Shown piece after piece: positions 33,507-42,356 of a stretch of 48,973 bases of DNA. Position 1 is the stretch's first letter. Each line of letters begins with the position of its first letter. The translations under genes were made by a program, and so were the position numbers. The notes under the pieces were generated by a model. It had not been told where the DNA came from. It did not search any database and worked only from the letters and a program-made list of their open reading frames with translations. The stretch comes from Actinomycetota bacterium (GTDB lineage: Bacteria > Actinomycetota > Actinomycetes > Streptosporangiales > Streptosporangiaceae), in assembly GCA_003164955.1 (NCBI GenBank), contig PLRW01000039.1:748-49720 (forward strand). The letters run 5' to 3'.

Positions 33507-35809
33507 GCTCACCGAGCGAATCCGTTCTCCGTACCGATCTGGACCTGGATCGCCTCGTCGCGGGCCAGCACCACGATCCGCACCACGTCCTGGGCGCTCA
33601 TCCGGTGCGCGGCCCCGATGGCCGCGACCAGGTGGTGATCCGCGCCTGGCGTCCTGACGCGATCGGCATGGTCATCCTTACCGGCGGACAGCGGATCGAG
33701 ATGCACCGCGTACACCCCGCCGGGGTGTTCGCCGGGGTGCTTGACGGGCCGGATATCCCGGAGTACCGGCTGGAGACGTACTACCCGGGCGAGGCCGGCG
33801 AGGTCGTGACGAAGTCCGACGATCCATACCGGTACTGGCCCACCCTGGGGCCGCTTGACCTTCATCTGCTGGCGGAGGGCCGGCACGAGGGGCTGTGGCG
33901 TCATCTCGGTGCCCAGGTTCGCGTCCACCAGGGAACGCCCGGCACGTCGTTCGCGGTGTGGGCACCGGGCGCCCAGGCCGTCCGCGTGGTGGGCGACTTC
34001 AACGGCTGGGACGGCCGCCTGAACCCGATGCGCGCGCTGGGCAGCTCGGGGGTCTGGGAGATCTTCCTGCCCGGGGTGGGCCCCGGCGCGCACTACAAGT
34101 TCGAGGTGGTCACCGCGCAGGGCCAGCTGAGCCTGCGGGCGGACCCCTTCGCGTTCGCCACCGAGGTACCGCCCGCCACGGCCAGCGTCGTCACCCAGAG
34201 CCGGCACAAGTGGCGGGACGAGGCCTGGTTCGCCAAGCGGGCCGCCACTGACGTGCTGCACTCGCCGGTGTCGATCTATGAGTGCCATCTGGGCTCGTGG
34301 CGATTCATCCAGGACGGCGACCAGTGGCGGTCGCTGACCTACCGCGAGATGGCCGATGTGCTGCCCGGGTACCTCACCGACCTCGGGTTCACGCACGTCG
34401 AGTTCCTGCCGGTGGCCGAGTACCCGTTCTCCGGCTCCTGGGGCTATCAGGTCACCGGCTACTACGCGCCGACGTCTCGCTTCGGGACGCCCGACGACTT
34501 CCGCTATCTGGTCGACCGGCTGCACAAGGCCGGCATCGGCGTCCTCGTCGACTGGGTGGTCGGGCACTTCCCCAAGGACGACTGGGCGCTGGCCCGCTTC
34601 GACGGCACGGCGCTGTATGAGCACGCCGACCCCCGCCTGGGCGAGCATCCCGACTGGGGCACCCTGGTCTTCAACTATGGCCGCCACGAGGTGCGGAACT
34701 TCCTGCTGGCCAACGCGCTGTTCTGGATCGAGGAGTTCCACGTCGATGGCCTGCGCGTGGACGCGGTCGCCTCCATGCTCTACCTGGACTACTCGCGCCG
34801 GGAGGGTGAGTGGATCACCAACCGGTTCGGCGGCCGGGAAAACCTGGAAGCCATCGAGTTCATCCGGGAATTCAACGAGGTGGTCTACCGCCACCACCCC
34901 TCCGTCATGCTGGTGGCCGAGGAGTCCACCTCCTGGCCCGCCGTCTCCCGGCCCACCTACCTGGGCGGCCTCGGCTTCGGCTTCAAATGGAACATGGGGT
35001 GGATGAACGACACCCTGGTGTATTTCGCCAAGAATCCAATCTACCGGCGCCATCACCACCACGAGCTGACCTTCGCGCTGCTGTACGCGTTCACCGAGAA
35101 CTTCATCCTGCCGCTGAGCCATGACGAGGTGGTGCACGGGAAGGGGTCGCTGCTCAGCAAGATGCCCGGGGACCGCTGGCAGCAGTTCGCCAACTTGCGG
35201 GCGCTGCTGGCCTGGATGTGGGCGCATCCGGGCCGGCCGCTGCTGTTCATGGGCGGCGAGATCGGCCAGAACGACGAGTGGCGGCACGACACCAGCGTGG
35301 ACTGGCACCTGCTCGAGTATCCCGAGCACGCGGGGGTGCAGGCCCTGGTCCGGGCGCTCAATGAGATCTACCGCCGGGAGCCCGCGCTGTGGGAGCAGGA
35401 CTTCGACTGGACCGGCTTCCGCTGGATCGACCCGAACGACGCCGACAACAGCGTTTTGTCGTTCCTCCGGTTCCCGGTGTCGTCGGGGCGCGTCATCGCC
35501 TGCGTGGCGAACCTCACCCCGGTGCCCCGGCCGGGCTACCGTGTCGGGCTCCCCCAGCCCGGGCGCTGGGTGGAGATCTTCAACTCCGACAGCGCGAAGT
35601 TCGGCGGCAGCAACGTGACGGTCGGGGACGTCACGGCCGAGGCGGTCGGCTGGAACGATCTCGACCATTCCGCCGAGCTGACGCTGCCGCCGCTGAGCGT
35701 GGTGTGGCTGGCGCACGAACCCGAGACCGGGCCGGCCTCCGGCGACCCGCAGCAGGCACAGGACCCTAGCGAGGGATCCGGTACTCCTCCAGCAGGCGGC
35801 GGCCGATGA
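33503..35809 (+). CDS. glgB: 1,4-alpha-glucan branching enzyme
   Basis: 768 residues, full length. It has an N-terminal N1 domain (LDRLVAGQHHDPHHVLGAHP), a CBM48 domain (SFAVWAPGAQAVRVVGDFNGWDG), a GH13 catalytic barrel and a C-terminal beta domain. Catalytic residues are Asp420 (GLRVDAVASML), Glu473 (VAEESTSWP) and Asp541 (LSHDEVVHGK). The enzyme cuts alpha-1,4 glucan and rejoins it through alpha-1,6 links during glycogen synthesis. The ATG has AAAGGG about 8 bp upstream. No other glg gene is adjacent. Its last 15 codons overlap the end of the convergent acyl-CoA dehydrogenase gene by 44 bp. Confidence 0.96.
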   Translation: MSSPSESVLRTDLDLDRLVAGQHHDPHHVLGAHPVRGPDGRDQVVIRAWRPDAIGMVILTGGQRIEMHRVHPAGVFAGVLDGPDIPEYRLETYYPGEAGEVVTKSDDPYRYWPTLGPLDLHLLAEGRHEGLWRHLGAQVRVHQGTPGTSFAVWAPGAQAVRVVGDFNGWDGRLNPMRALGSSGVWEIFLPGVGPGAHYKFEVVTAQGQLSLRADPFAFATEVPPATASVVTQSRHKWRDEAWFAKRAATDVLHSPVSIYECHLGSWRFIQDGDQWRSLTYREMADVLPGYLTDLGFTHVEFLPVAEYPFSGSWGYQVTGYYAPTSRFGTPDDFRYLVDRLHKAGIGVLVDWVVGHFPKDDWALARFDGTALYEHADPRLGEHPDWGTLVFNYGRHEVRNFLLANALFWIEEFHVDGLRVDAVASMLYLDYSRREGEWITNRFGGRENLEAIEFIREFNEVVYRHHPSVMLVAEESTSWPAVSRPTYLGGLGFGFKWNMGWMNDTLVYFAKNPIYRRHHHHELTFALLYAFTENFILPLSHDEVVHGKGSLLSKMPGDRWQQFANLRALLAWMWAHPGRPLLFMGGEIGQNDEWRHDTSVDWHLLEYPEHAGVQALVRALNEIYRREPALWEQDFDWTGFRWIDPNDADNSVLSFLRFPVSSGRVIACVANLTPVPRPGYRVGLPQPGRWVEIFNSDSAKFGGSNVTVGDVTAEAVGWNDLDHSAELTLPPLSVVWLAHEPETGPASGDPQQAQDPSEGSGTPPAGGGR

Positions 35810-36968
35810 TCATCTTCTGGATCTCCGCCGTGCCCTCGCCGATCAGCAGCATCGGCACCTCCCGGTAGAGGCGCTCGATCTCATACTCCTTGGAGAAGCC
35901 GTAACCGCCATGGATGCGGAAGGAGTCTTCCACGACCTCCTTGGCGTACTCGGAGGCCAGGTACTTGGCCATGCCGGCTTCGAGGTCGTTGCGCTCACCG
36001 GAGTCCTTCTTGCGCGCGGCCGTCACCATCATCTGATGGGCGGCCTCGACCTTGATGGCCATCTCGGCCAGCTTGAACTGGATGGCCTGATGCTCGACGA
36101 TGGGCTTGCCGAAGGCGTGCCGTAGCTGCGCGTAGGATATGCCCAGCTCGAAGGCGCGGAGGGCGACTCCGCAGCCGCGGGCGGCGACGTTGACGCGGCC
36201 GACCTCCACCCCGTCCATCATCTGGTAGAAACCCTGGCCGGTGCGGCCGCCGAGTACCCGGTCGGCGGGAACCCGAACGTCGTGCAGGATCAGCTCGGTC
36301 GTGTCGACGCCCTTATACCCCATCTTCTCGATCTTCCCCGGCACGGTCAGGCCGGGCACCGACGGGTTGGCGCCGAAACCCGGCTCCTTCTCGATCAGGA
36401 ACGTGGTCATGTTCCGGTGCGGCGCGTCCTTTCCCTCGTCGGTCCGGCACAGCACCGCTACCAGGTTGGAGGTGCCCCCGTTGGTCAGCCACATCTTCTG
36501 GCCGTTGATGACGTAGTCGTCGCCGTCGCGCTCGGCCCTGGTGCGGATCGCCGAGACATCCGAGCCCATGCCCGGCTCCGACATGGAGAAGGCGCCGCGC
36601 ACATCGCCGGCCGCCATCCGGGGCAGGAAGTAGTTCTTCTGCTCCTCCGTGCCGTGCTGGCCGATCATGTAGGCGACGATGAAGTGGGTGTTGACGATGC
36701 CCGACACCGACATCCACCCGCGCGCGATCTGCTCCACCACCAGCGCGTAGGTGAGCAGCGACTCGCCGAGGCCGCCGTACTCCTCGGGAATCGTGAGCCC
36801 GAACAGGCCGAGTTCCTTCATCCCCTCGACGATCTGGGCCGGGTACTCGTCCTTGTGCTCAAGCTCGGTGGCGACCGGGATGATCTCCTTCTCGACGAAC
36901 TCCCGCACCGTGGCGAGGATGTCCCGCTGAATGTCGGTCAGGCCTTCGGTTCTCGCGAGGCGCTCCAT
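35766..36968 (-). CDS. mcd: Acyl-CoA dehydrogenase, probable methylsuccinyl-CoA dehydrogenase
   Basis: 400 residues, complete acyl-CoA dehydrogenase fold. Motifs: GLTIPEEYGGLG, the FAD-binding AFSMSEPGMGSDVSAI, KMWLTNG, RHAFGKPI, and the C-terminal GEGTAEIQKMIIGR, whose Glu is the usual catalytic base. As the last gene of an operon with ccr, ecm, mcl and a MaoC hydratase, it most likely oxidises (2S)-methylsuccinyl-CoA to mesaconyl-CoA. The family alone would not give the substrate; the context does. Electrons would go to ETF. Confidence 0.88.
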   Translation of the reverse strand: MERLARTEGLTDIQRDILATVREFVEKEIIPVATELEHKDEYPAQIVEGMKELGLFGLTIPEEYGGLGESLLTYALVVEQIARGWMSVSGIVNTHFIVAYMIGQHGTEEQKNYFLPRMAAGDVRGAFSMSEPGMGSDVSAIRTRAERDGDDYVINGQKMWLTNGGTSNLVAVLCRTDEGKDAPHRNMTTFLIEKEPGFGANPSVPGLTVPGKIEKMGYKGVDTTELILHDVRVPADRVLGGRTGQGFYQMMDGVEVGRVNVAARGCGVALRAFELGISYAQLRHAFGKPIVEHQAIQFKLAEMAIKVEAAHQMMVTAARKKDSGERNDLEAGMAKYLASEYAKEVVEDSFRIHGGYGFSKEYEIERLYREVPMLLIGEGTAEIQKMIIGRRLLEEYRIPR

Positions 36969-37001
36969 GGCGCGGCTCCGTTCTGCTGGTCGTTCAGGCG
37001 C

Positions 37002-37505
37002 TCAGGTGGTCGGCTCGGGACGGCCGGGCTGCTCGCCGCCGCGCTCCTTGATGTAGGTCTCGGTCGGCACCATCACCTTGCGGCGGAACACGCAGACCAG
37101 GGTGCCGTCCTGCTTGTAGCCGCGCGTCTCGACCTCGACGATGCCGCGGTCGGCCTTCGACTTCGACGGCCACTTGCCGAGGACGGTCGTCTCGCCGTAG
37201 ATGGTGTCGCCGTGGAAGGTCGGCGCCACGTGCCGGAGCGACTCGATCTCCAGGTTCGCGATGGCCTTGCCCGAGACATCGGGTACCGACATGCCGAGCA
37301 GAAGCGAATAGATGTAGTTGCCCACCACGACGTTCCGGCCGAAGTCGGTGGTCTCCCCGGCGTAGTGCGCGTCCAGGTGGAGCGGATGGTGGTTCATGGT
37401 GAGGAGGCAGAACAGGTGGTCGTCGTACTCGGTGACCGTCTTCCCTGGCCAGTGCTTGTAGACCGCCCCGACCTCGAACTCCTCGTAGGTCCTGCCGAAC
37501 TGCAT
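37002..37505 (-). CDS. MaoC-like hydratase, probable mesaconyl-CoA hydratase
   Basis: 167 residues, single hot-dog domain (YEEFEVGAVYKHWPGKTVTE, then LTMNHHPLHLDAHYA, FGRNVVVGNYIYSLLLGM and PTFHGDTIYGETTVL). The N-x-H-P-L-H segment supplies the MaoC catalytic His. The ATG at 37505 follows AAGGAC; a longer open frame upstream is a shadow of the mcl gene. In this operon it should hydrate mesaconyl-CoA to beta-methylmalyl-CoA. Proteobacterial enzymes for this step are about twice as long; the short form is what I expect in actinobacteria. Confidence 0.85.
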   Translation of the reverse strand: MQFGRTYEEFEVGAVYKHWPGKTVTEYDDHLFCLLTMNHHPLHLDAHYAGETTDFGRNVVVGNYIYSLLLGMSVPDVSGKAIANLEIESLRHVAPTFHGDTIYGETTVLGKWPSKSKADRGIVEVETRGYKQDGTLVCVFRRKVMVPTETYIKERGGEQPGRPEPTT

Positions 37506-37519
37506 TGCGGGTGTCCTTC

Positions 37520-37554
37520 TGTCTCTGCTGCGCGGGCTGTCTCTGCTGCGCGGG
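37520..37554. repeat. Tandem duplication, 18-bp period
   Basis: TGTCTCTGCTGCGCGGG occurs at 37520-37536 and 37538-37554, in the gap between mcl and the MaoC gene, just upstream of the ribosome site of the MaoC gene on the minus strand. Confidence 0.85.
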
Positions 37555-37576
37555 TTTCCTGCCGGACGCCGCCGCG

Positions 37577-38554
37577 TCAGGCCTGCGGGGGCTCGAACTT
37601 CGAGGTGCGCTGCATCCCGGCAGCCCGGCCCTTGCCCGCGATGACGAGGGCCATCTTGCGGGAGGCCTCGTCGATCATCTCGTCGCCGAGCATCGCCGAC
37701 CCCTTGGCCCCGCCCGCCTCCGACGTGCACCAGTCGTAGGCGTCCAGGATCAGCTCCGCGTGGTCGTAGTCCTCCTGCGACGGCGAGAAGATCTCGTTGG
37801 CGGCCGCGATCTGGTCCGGATGCAGCACCCACTTGCCGTCGAACCCCAGGGCCGCGGCCCGGCGCGCGACCTCGCGGTAGCCCTCGGAATTGCGGATCTG
37901 CAGGTAGGGGCCGTCGACGGCCTGCAGGTCGTTGGCCCGGGCCGCCATCAGGATGCGCATGAGGATGTAGTGGTAGGCGTCCGCGGGATAGCCCGGCGGC
38001 TGCTCGCCGACCACCAGTGACTTCATGTTGATCGAGGCCATGAAGTCGGCGGGGCCGAAGATGATGGTCTCCAGCCGCGGTGAGGCCGCGGCGATCGCGT
38101 CGACGTTCACCAGCCCCCGGGCGTTCTCGATCTGGGCCTCGATGCCGATCCGGCCCACCTCGAAGCCCATCGTCTTCTCGATCTGGGTGAGCAGCAGGTC
38201 CAGCGCCTTGACCTGCTCGGCGTCCTGCACCTTGGGCAGCATGATGCAGTCCAGGTTGGGGCCCGCACCCTCGACCACCGTGATCACGTCCCGGTAGGTC
38301 CAGTGCGTGGTCCAGTCGTTGACCCGGACAACGCGGATCTTGCCGCTCCAGTCGCCCGTGTTGAGGGCGTCGACAATGGTATGCCGGGCACTCTCCTTGA
38401 CCAAGGGCGCGCAGGCGTCCTCGAGGTCCAGGAACACCTGGTCGGCGGGCAGGCTCTGGGCCTTCTCCAGGAAGCGCGGACTACTGCCGGGCACCGCCAG
38501 GCAGGATCGGCGCGGGCGCTGGCGGTCGGATGCGGCGGCGGGTTCGGTCGTCAT
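37577..38554 (-). CDS. mcl: HpcH/HpaI-CitE family lyase, probable malyl-CoA/beta-methylmalyl-CoA lyase
   Basis: 325 residues. CitE-like motifs: RRSCLAVPGSSPRFLEKA, DQVFLDLEDACAP, IEAQIENARGLVNVDAIA (metal-binding Glu), IIFGPADFMAS (metal-binding Asp), and GKWVLHPDQIAAANEIF near the end. It should cleave beta-methylmalyl-CoA to glyoxylate and propionyl-CoA. The ATG at 38554 (MTTEPAAA) lies 11 bp after the ecm stop. The longer open frame to 38644 would run into ecm and is not used. Confidence 0.9.
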   Translation of the reverse strand: MTTEPAAASDRQRPRRSCLAVPGSSPRFLEKAQSLPADQVFLDLEDACAPLVKESARHTIVDALNTGDWSGKIRVVRVNDWTTHWTYRDVITVVEGAGPNLDCIMLPKVQDAEQVKALDLLLTQIEKTMGFEVGRIGIEAQIENARGLVNVDAIAAASPRLETIIFGPADFMASINMKSLVVGEQPPGYPADAYHYILMRILMAARANDLQAVDGPYLQIRNSEGYREVARRAAALGFDGKWVLHPDQIAAANEIFSPSQEDYDHAELILDAYDWCTSEAGGAKGSAMLGDEMIDEASRKMALVIAGKGRAAGMQRTSKFEPPQA

Positions 38555-38564
38555 GTCGGTCGTG

Positions 38565-40631
38565 TCATCCTTCGGTTGTCGCCCCGGCCAGGGCACCCGG
38601 CCGGCCTGGCCATGGCCCGAGCTTATGGGCCCGGCGTATTTCATTGACGATTCCGCTGATTATGGCGGTAATTTCGAAATCCTTCGGGGTGAAGACGGCG
38701 GCGACACCCTGGGCCCGCAGGGCCTGGGCGTCCGCCGCCGGGATGATCCCGCCGACCACCACCGGGATGTCCCCCGCCCCGGCCTGGCGCAGGCGGCGCA
38801 GCACGTCGGGCACCACCTCGGCGTGCCCGCCGGAGAGCATGGACAGCCCCAGGCAGTGCACGTCCTCGGCGACCGCGGCCGCCACTATCTGCTCGGGGGT
38901 GAGCCGGATGCCCTGGTAGATCACCTCGAACCCGGCATCGCGGGCGCGGACGGCGATCTGCTCGGCGCCGTTGGAGTGACCGTCCAGGCCGGGCTTGCCG
39001 AGCAGCAGGCGCAGCCTGCCCGCCCCGATCTCCGCGGCTGTCTTGGCGACCGCCTCGCGGACGGCGGCCAGGTCTCCGCGCGCCGCGGTGCCCACCGTCA
39101 CCGGGGCACCGCTGATGCCGGTGGGGGCCCGGTACTCCCCGAACACCTCCCGCAGCGCGAAGGACCATTCGCCGGTGGTCACCCCCGCTCGCGCGCAGGC
39201 CAGGGTCGCGCTCATCAGGTTGACGTCCTCGCGGGCCGCATCGGCGCTAAGCCGGCCGAGTGCGGCGCGCACCTCCGCCTCGTCGCGCCGCGCGCGCCAC
39301 GCCCGCAGGTCGGCCAGCACCTCCTGCTCGTAGGCGGGGTCCACATGGTGGACCGAGGTGTCGGTGTCCGCGGTGAGCGGGCTGGGCTCGGTGGTCTGGA
39401 AGCAGTTGACCCCCACGACCTTGTCCTCGCCCGATTCCATCCGGGCCCGCCGGGCCGCGTGCGAGGCGACCAGCTGCGCCTTGAGGTAGCCGGACTCCAC
39501 CGCCGGTACCACGCCGCCCATCGCCTGTACGGTGGCGATCTCCGCCTGCGCCCCGGCGACCAGCTCCGCGGTCTTGGCCTCCACCACATGCGAGCCGCTG
39601 AACAGGTCACCGTACTCCAGCAGGTCCGACTCGTACGCGAGCACCTGCTGAATGCGCAGGCTCCATTGCTGGTCCCAGGGCCGGGGCAGGCCGAGCGCCT
39701 CGTTCCAGGCGGGCAGCTGCACGGCCCGGGCCCGGGCGTCCCGGGACAGGGTGACGGCCAGCATCTCCAGCACGATGCGCTGGATGTTGTTCTCTGGCTG
39801 CGCCTCGGTCAGCCCGAGCGAGTTGACCTGCACGCCGTAGCGGAAGCGGCGGCGGCCAGGGTCGGTAATCCCGTACCGCTCCCGGGTGATGGCGTCCCAG
39901 ATCCGGAAGAAGGCGCGCATCTTGCACATCTCCTCGACAAAGCGGACACCCGCGTTGACGAAGAACGAGATACGCCCGACCACCTCACCCATCCGCTCCG
40001 GGGGCACCTGCCCCGAGTCGCGCACCGCGTCCAGCACGGCCATCGCGGTGCACATCGCGTAGGCGATCTCCTGCACCGGGGTGGCCCCCGCCTCCTGGAG
40101 GTGGTAGCTGCACACGTTGATCGGGTTCCACTTCGGCATCCGGGCCACCGTGTAGGTGATTAGGTCGGTGGTCAGGCGCAGGGAGGGGCCCGGCGGGAAG
40201 ACGTACGTCCCGCGGGACAGGTACTCCTTGATGATGTCGTTCTGCGTGGTCCCGGTCAGCGCCGCGATGTCGGCGCCCTGCTCCTCGGCGACGACCTGAT
40301 ACAGCGCCAGCAGCCACATGGCCGTGGCGTTGATCGTCATCGAGGTGTTGGTCCGCTCCAGCGGGATGCCCTCGAACAGGGCCCGCATGTCGCCGGCGTG
40401 CCCGACCGGGACGCCGACCCGCCCGACCTCGCCGCGGGCCAGCACGTCGTCGGCGTCGTATCCGGTCTGGGTGGGCAGGTCGAACGCGACGGACAGGCCG
40501 GTCTGACCCTTGGCGAGGTTGCGGCGGTAGAGCGCGTTGGACTCTCTCGCGGTCGAGTGCCCCGCGTAGGTCCGCATCAGCCAGGGGCGTTCCCGGGCAG
40601 TCTGCTGGGTCCCCTGGGACTCCTCGGTCAT
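38565..40631 (-). CDS. ecm: Ethylmalonyl-CoA mutase (coenzyme B12-dependent)
   Basis: 688 residues. The N-terminal mutase barrel carries YAGHSTARESNALYRRNL, GLSVAFDLPTQTGYDAD, TSMTINATAMWLLALY and CSYHLQEAGATPVQE. The C-terminal B12 domain has D-G-H-S-N-G with His552 as the cobalt ligand, then LSMLSGGH and VVVGGIIP. It resembles MeaA/Ecm rather than the two-subunit methylmalonyl-CoA mutase. It converts ethylmalonyl-CoA to methylsuccinyl-CoA. The ATG at 40631 with GAGG upstream is preferred to a start at 40667. It sits 32 bp after ccr. Confidence 0.93.
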   Translation of the reverse strand: MTEESQGTQQTARERPWLMRTYAGHSTARESNALYRRNLAKGQTGLSVAFDLPTQTGYDADDVLARGEVGRVGVPVGHAGDMRALFEGIPLERTNTSMTINATAMWLLALYQVVAEEQGADIAALTGTTQNDIIKEYLSRGTYVFPPGPSLRLTTDLITYTVARMPKWNPINVCSYHLQEAGATPVQEIAYAMCTAMAVLDAVRDSGQVPPERMGEVVGRISFFVNAGVRFVEEMCKMRAFFRIWDAITRERYGITDPGRRRFRYGVQVNSLGLTEAQPENNIQRIVLEMLAVTLSRDARARAVQLPAWNEALGLPRPWDQQWSLRIQQVLAYESDLLEYGDLFSGSHVVEAKTAELVAGAQAEIATVQAMGGVVPAVESGYLKAQLVASHAARRARMESGEDKVVGVNCFQTTEPSPLTADTDTSVHHVDPAYEQEVLADLRAWRARRDEAEVRAALGRLSADAAREDVNLMSATLACARAGVTTGEWSFALREVFGEYRAPTGISGAPVTVGTAARGDLAAVREAVAKTAAEIGAGRLRLLLGKPGLDGHSNGAEQIAVRARDAGFEVIYQGIRLTPEQIVAAAVAEDVHCLGLSMLSGGHAEVVPDVLRRLRQAGAGDIPVVVGGIIPAADAQALRAQGVAAVFTPKDFEITAIISGIVNEIRRAHKLGPWPGRPGALAGATTEG

Positions 40632-40663
40632 ACCGGCCTCATTCCCACAGTTTCCGGACCGGC

Positions 40664-42001
40664 TCACACGTTCCGGAACCGGTTGATCTCCGTAATGTGC
40701 TTGGCGCGCAGCTCCGGATCACGCACGCCCAGGCCCTCTTCCGGTGCGAGGCACAGCACCCCGACCTTCCCATGATGCAGGTTCTGGTGGACATCCATCG
40801 CGGCCTGCCCGGTCTGATTCAGCGGGTACACGACCGACATGGTCGGGTGGATCATGCCTTTGGAGATCAGCCGGTTGGCCTGCCATGCCTCGCGGTAGTT
40901 CGCGAAGTGCGAGCCGATGATGCGCTTGAGGCTCATCCACAGGTAGCGGTTGTCGAATTCGTGCATGTAGCCGGAGGTCGAGGCGCAGGTCGCGATGGTG
41001 CCGCCGCGGCGGGTCACGTAGACCGAGGCGCCGAACGTCTCCCGGCCGGGGTGCTCGAAGACGATGTCCACGTCCTCGCCGCCGGTAAGGTCGCGGATCC
41101 TGCTGCCCAGGCGCTTCCACTCCTTGGGGTCCTGGGTGTGCTCGTCCTTCCAGAACCGGTAGTCCTCGGCCGCGCGGTCGATGATCAGCTCGGCTCCCAT
41201 CGACCGGCAGAGCTCACCCTTCCGCTCGCTGGAGACGACGCAGATCGGGATGGCCCCGCCGGCCAGGGCGTACTGGGTGGCGTAGGCGCCGAGACCGCCG
41301 CTGGCCCCCCAGATGAGCACGTTGTCGCCCTGCTTCATGCCGGCGCCGTTGCGCGAGACCAGCTGCCGGAAGGCGGTGGAGTTCACCAGCCCCGGCGTGG
41401 CGGCCTCTTCCCAGGTGAGGTGCTTGGGCTTGGGCATCAGCTGGTTGGTCTTGACGATGGCCAGCTCGGCCAGGCCGCCGAAGTTGGTCTCGAAGCCCCA
41501 GATGCGCTGCTCCGGGTCCATCATGGTGTCGTTGTGCCCGTCGGAGCTTTCCAGCTCGACGGACAGGCAGTGGGCCACGACTTCCTCGCCGGGTTTCCAC
41601 ACGTTCACGCCGGGACCGGTGCGCAGCACCACGCCCGCGAGATCCGAGCCGACCACGTGATAGGGCAGGTCGTGCCGGGCCGTGAGCTCGGAGAGCTTCC
41701 CGTAGCGGCGCAGGAAGGCGAAGGTGGAGACGGGCGAGAAGATGGAGCTCCACACGGTGTTGTAGTTGACCGCGCTGGCCATGACGGCGACGAGGGCCTC
41801 ACCGAGACCGAGCTCGGGGACCGGCACCTGTTCGATGTGCAGCGACTTGCGGGGATCACGGTCACGCACGTCGAGACCGTCGAACATGTGCTCCTCGTCC
41901 CGGTGCAGGGTGACGGCCCGGTAGGTCGCGGGGAGCGACAGCGCGGCGAAGTCTTCCGTCCGACTGCTGGGATCGACGATGGTTTCGAGGATTTCTTTCA
42001 T
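40664..42001 (-). CDS. ccr: Crotonyl-CoA carboxylase/reductase
   Basis: 445 residues, medium-chain dehydrogenase fold. Motifs: VVGSDLAGVVLRTGPGVNVW, ETNFGGLAELAIVKTNQL, VLIWGASGGLGAYATQYA (NADPH site), FEHPGRETFGASVYVTRRGG and SGYMHEFDNRYLWMSLKRI, all typical of Ccr. The enzyme reductively carboxylates crotonyl-CoA to ethylmalonyl-CoA and is the signature enzyme of the pathway. GCAGGAGG precedes the ATG at 42001. It is the first gene of the five-gene operon. Its upstream region carries a 45-bp tandem repeat with hairpins. Confidence 0.96.
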   Translation of the reverse strand: MKEILETIVDPSSRTEDFAALSLPATYRAVTLHRDEEHMFDGLDVRDRDPRKSLHIEQVPVPELGLGEALVAVMASAVNYNTVWSSIFSPVSTFAFLRRYGKLSELTARHDLPYHVVGSDLAGVVLRTGPGVNVWKPGEEVVAHCLSVELESSDGHNDTMMDPEQRIWGFETNFGGLAELAIVKTNQLMPKPKHLTWEEAATPGLVNSTAFRQLVSRNGAGMKQGDNVLIWGASGGLGAYATQYALAGGAIPICVVSSERKGELCRSMGAELIIDRAAEDYRFWKDEHTQDPKEWKRLGSRIRDLTGGEDVDIVFEHPGRETFGASVYVTRRGGTIATCASTSGYMHEFDNRYLWMSLKRIIGSHFANYREAWQANRLISKGMIHPTMSVVYPLNQTGQAAMDVHQNLHHGKVGVLCLAPEEGLGVRDPELRAKHITEINRFRNV

Positions 42002-42118
42002 TGTTGCCTCCTGCAGGCCATACCTTGCGTCAGGGCGCAGGGCGGCCGGGGAGACCGTGCCACCGCGCTGGTGGCGGCACCCATGTGCGAATGTCCGGGT
42101 CACGGGAACCCTGTCCCG

Positions 42119-42204
42119 GGCCGCTGCGCTGCGGCCTTCACTTCTCAGTGTCGGCCGCGCCCCGGCCGCTACGCTGCGGCCTTTGGTCCTCAGTGTCCGC
42201 CGCG
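42119..42204. repeat. Two imperfect 45-bp tandem repeats, each with a GC palindrome
   Basis: Units at 42119-42159 and 42164-42204 share GGCCGCTRCGCTGCGGCC, an inverted repeat with 6-bp arms, followed by CTCAGTGTCSGCCGCG. They lie 118-203 bp upstream of the ccr start and would be in the ccr leader RNA or its promoter. Confidence 0.7.
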
Positions 42205-42242
42205 TTGCCTAAATTGTCTATTAAGAATTGAGCGTAATAGTT

Positions 42243-42254
42243 AAGCATATGCTT
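42243..42254. promoter_or_regulatory. 12-bp perfect palindrome in the ccr/MaoC divergent region
   Basis: AAGCATATGCTT lies in the AT-rich part of the 355-bp gap between ccr and the divergent MaoC gene. The rest of this gap holds the 45-bp repeats but no gene. The palindrome could be an operator controlling both directions. Confidence 0.4.
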
Positions 42255-42356
42255 GATGATGGCCCGGACCAGGTATGTCGCCCGGCGCAGGGAAGAGTTA
42301 ATCTGCACCCGCGCAGGGAACGCCGGCGTTCGTACCGTGAAAGGCGGAGCGTGAAT

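Noticed and set aside
33509..35716. A 735-codon open frame antisense to glgB
   Set aside because: Shadow of the GlgB gene; no ribosome site and no family resemblance.
38307..40163. A 618-codon plus-strand open frame across ecm and mcl
   Set aside because: Antisense shadow of the mutase gene, low-complexity composition.
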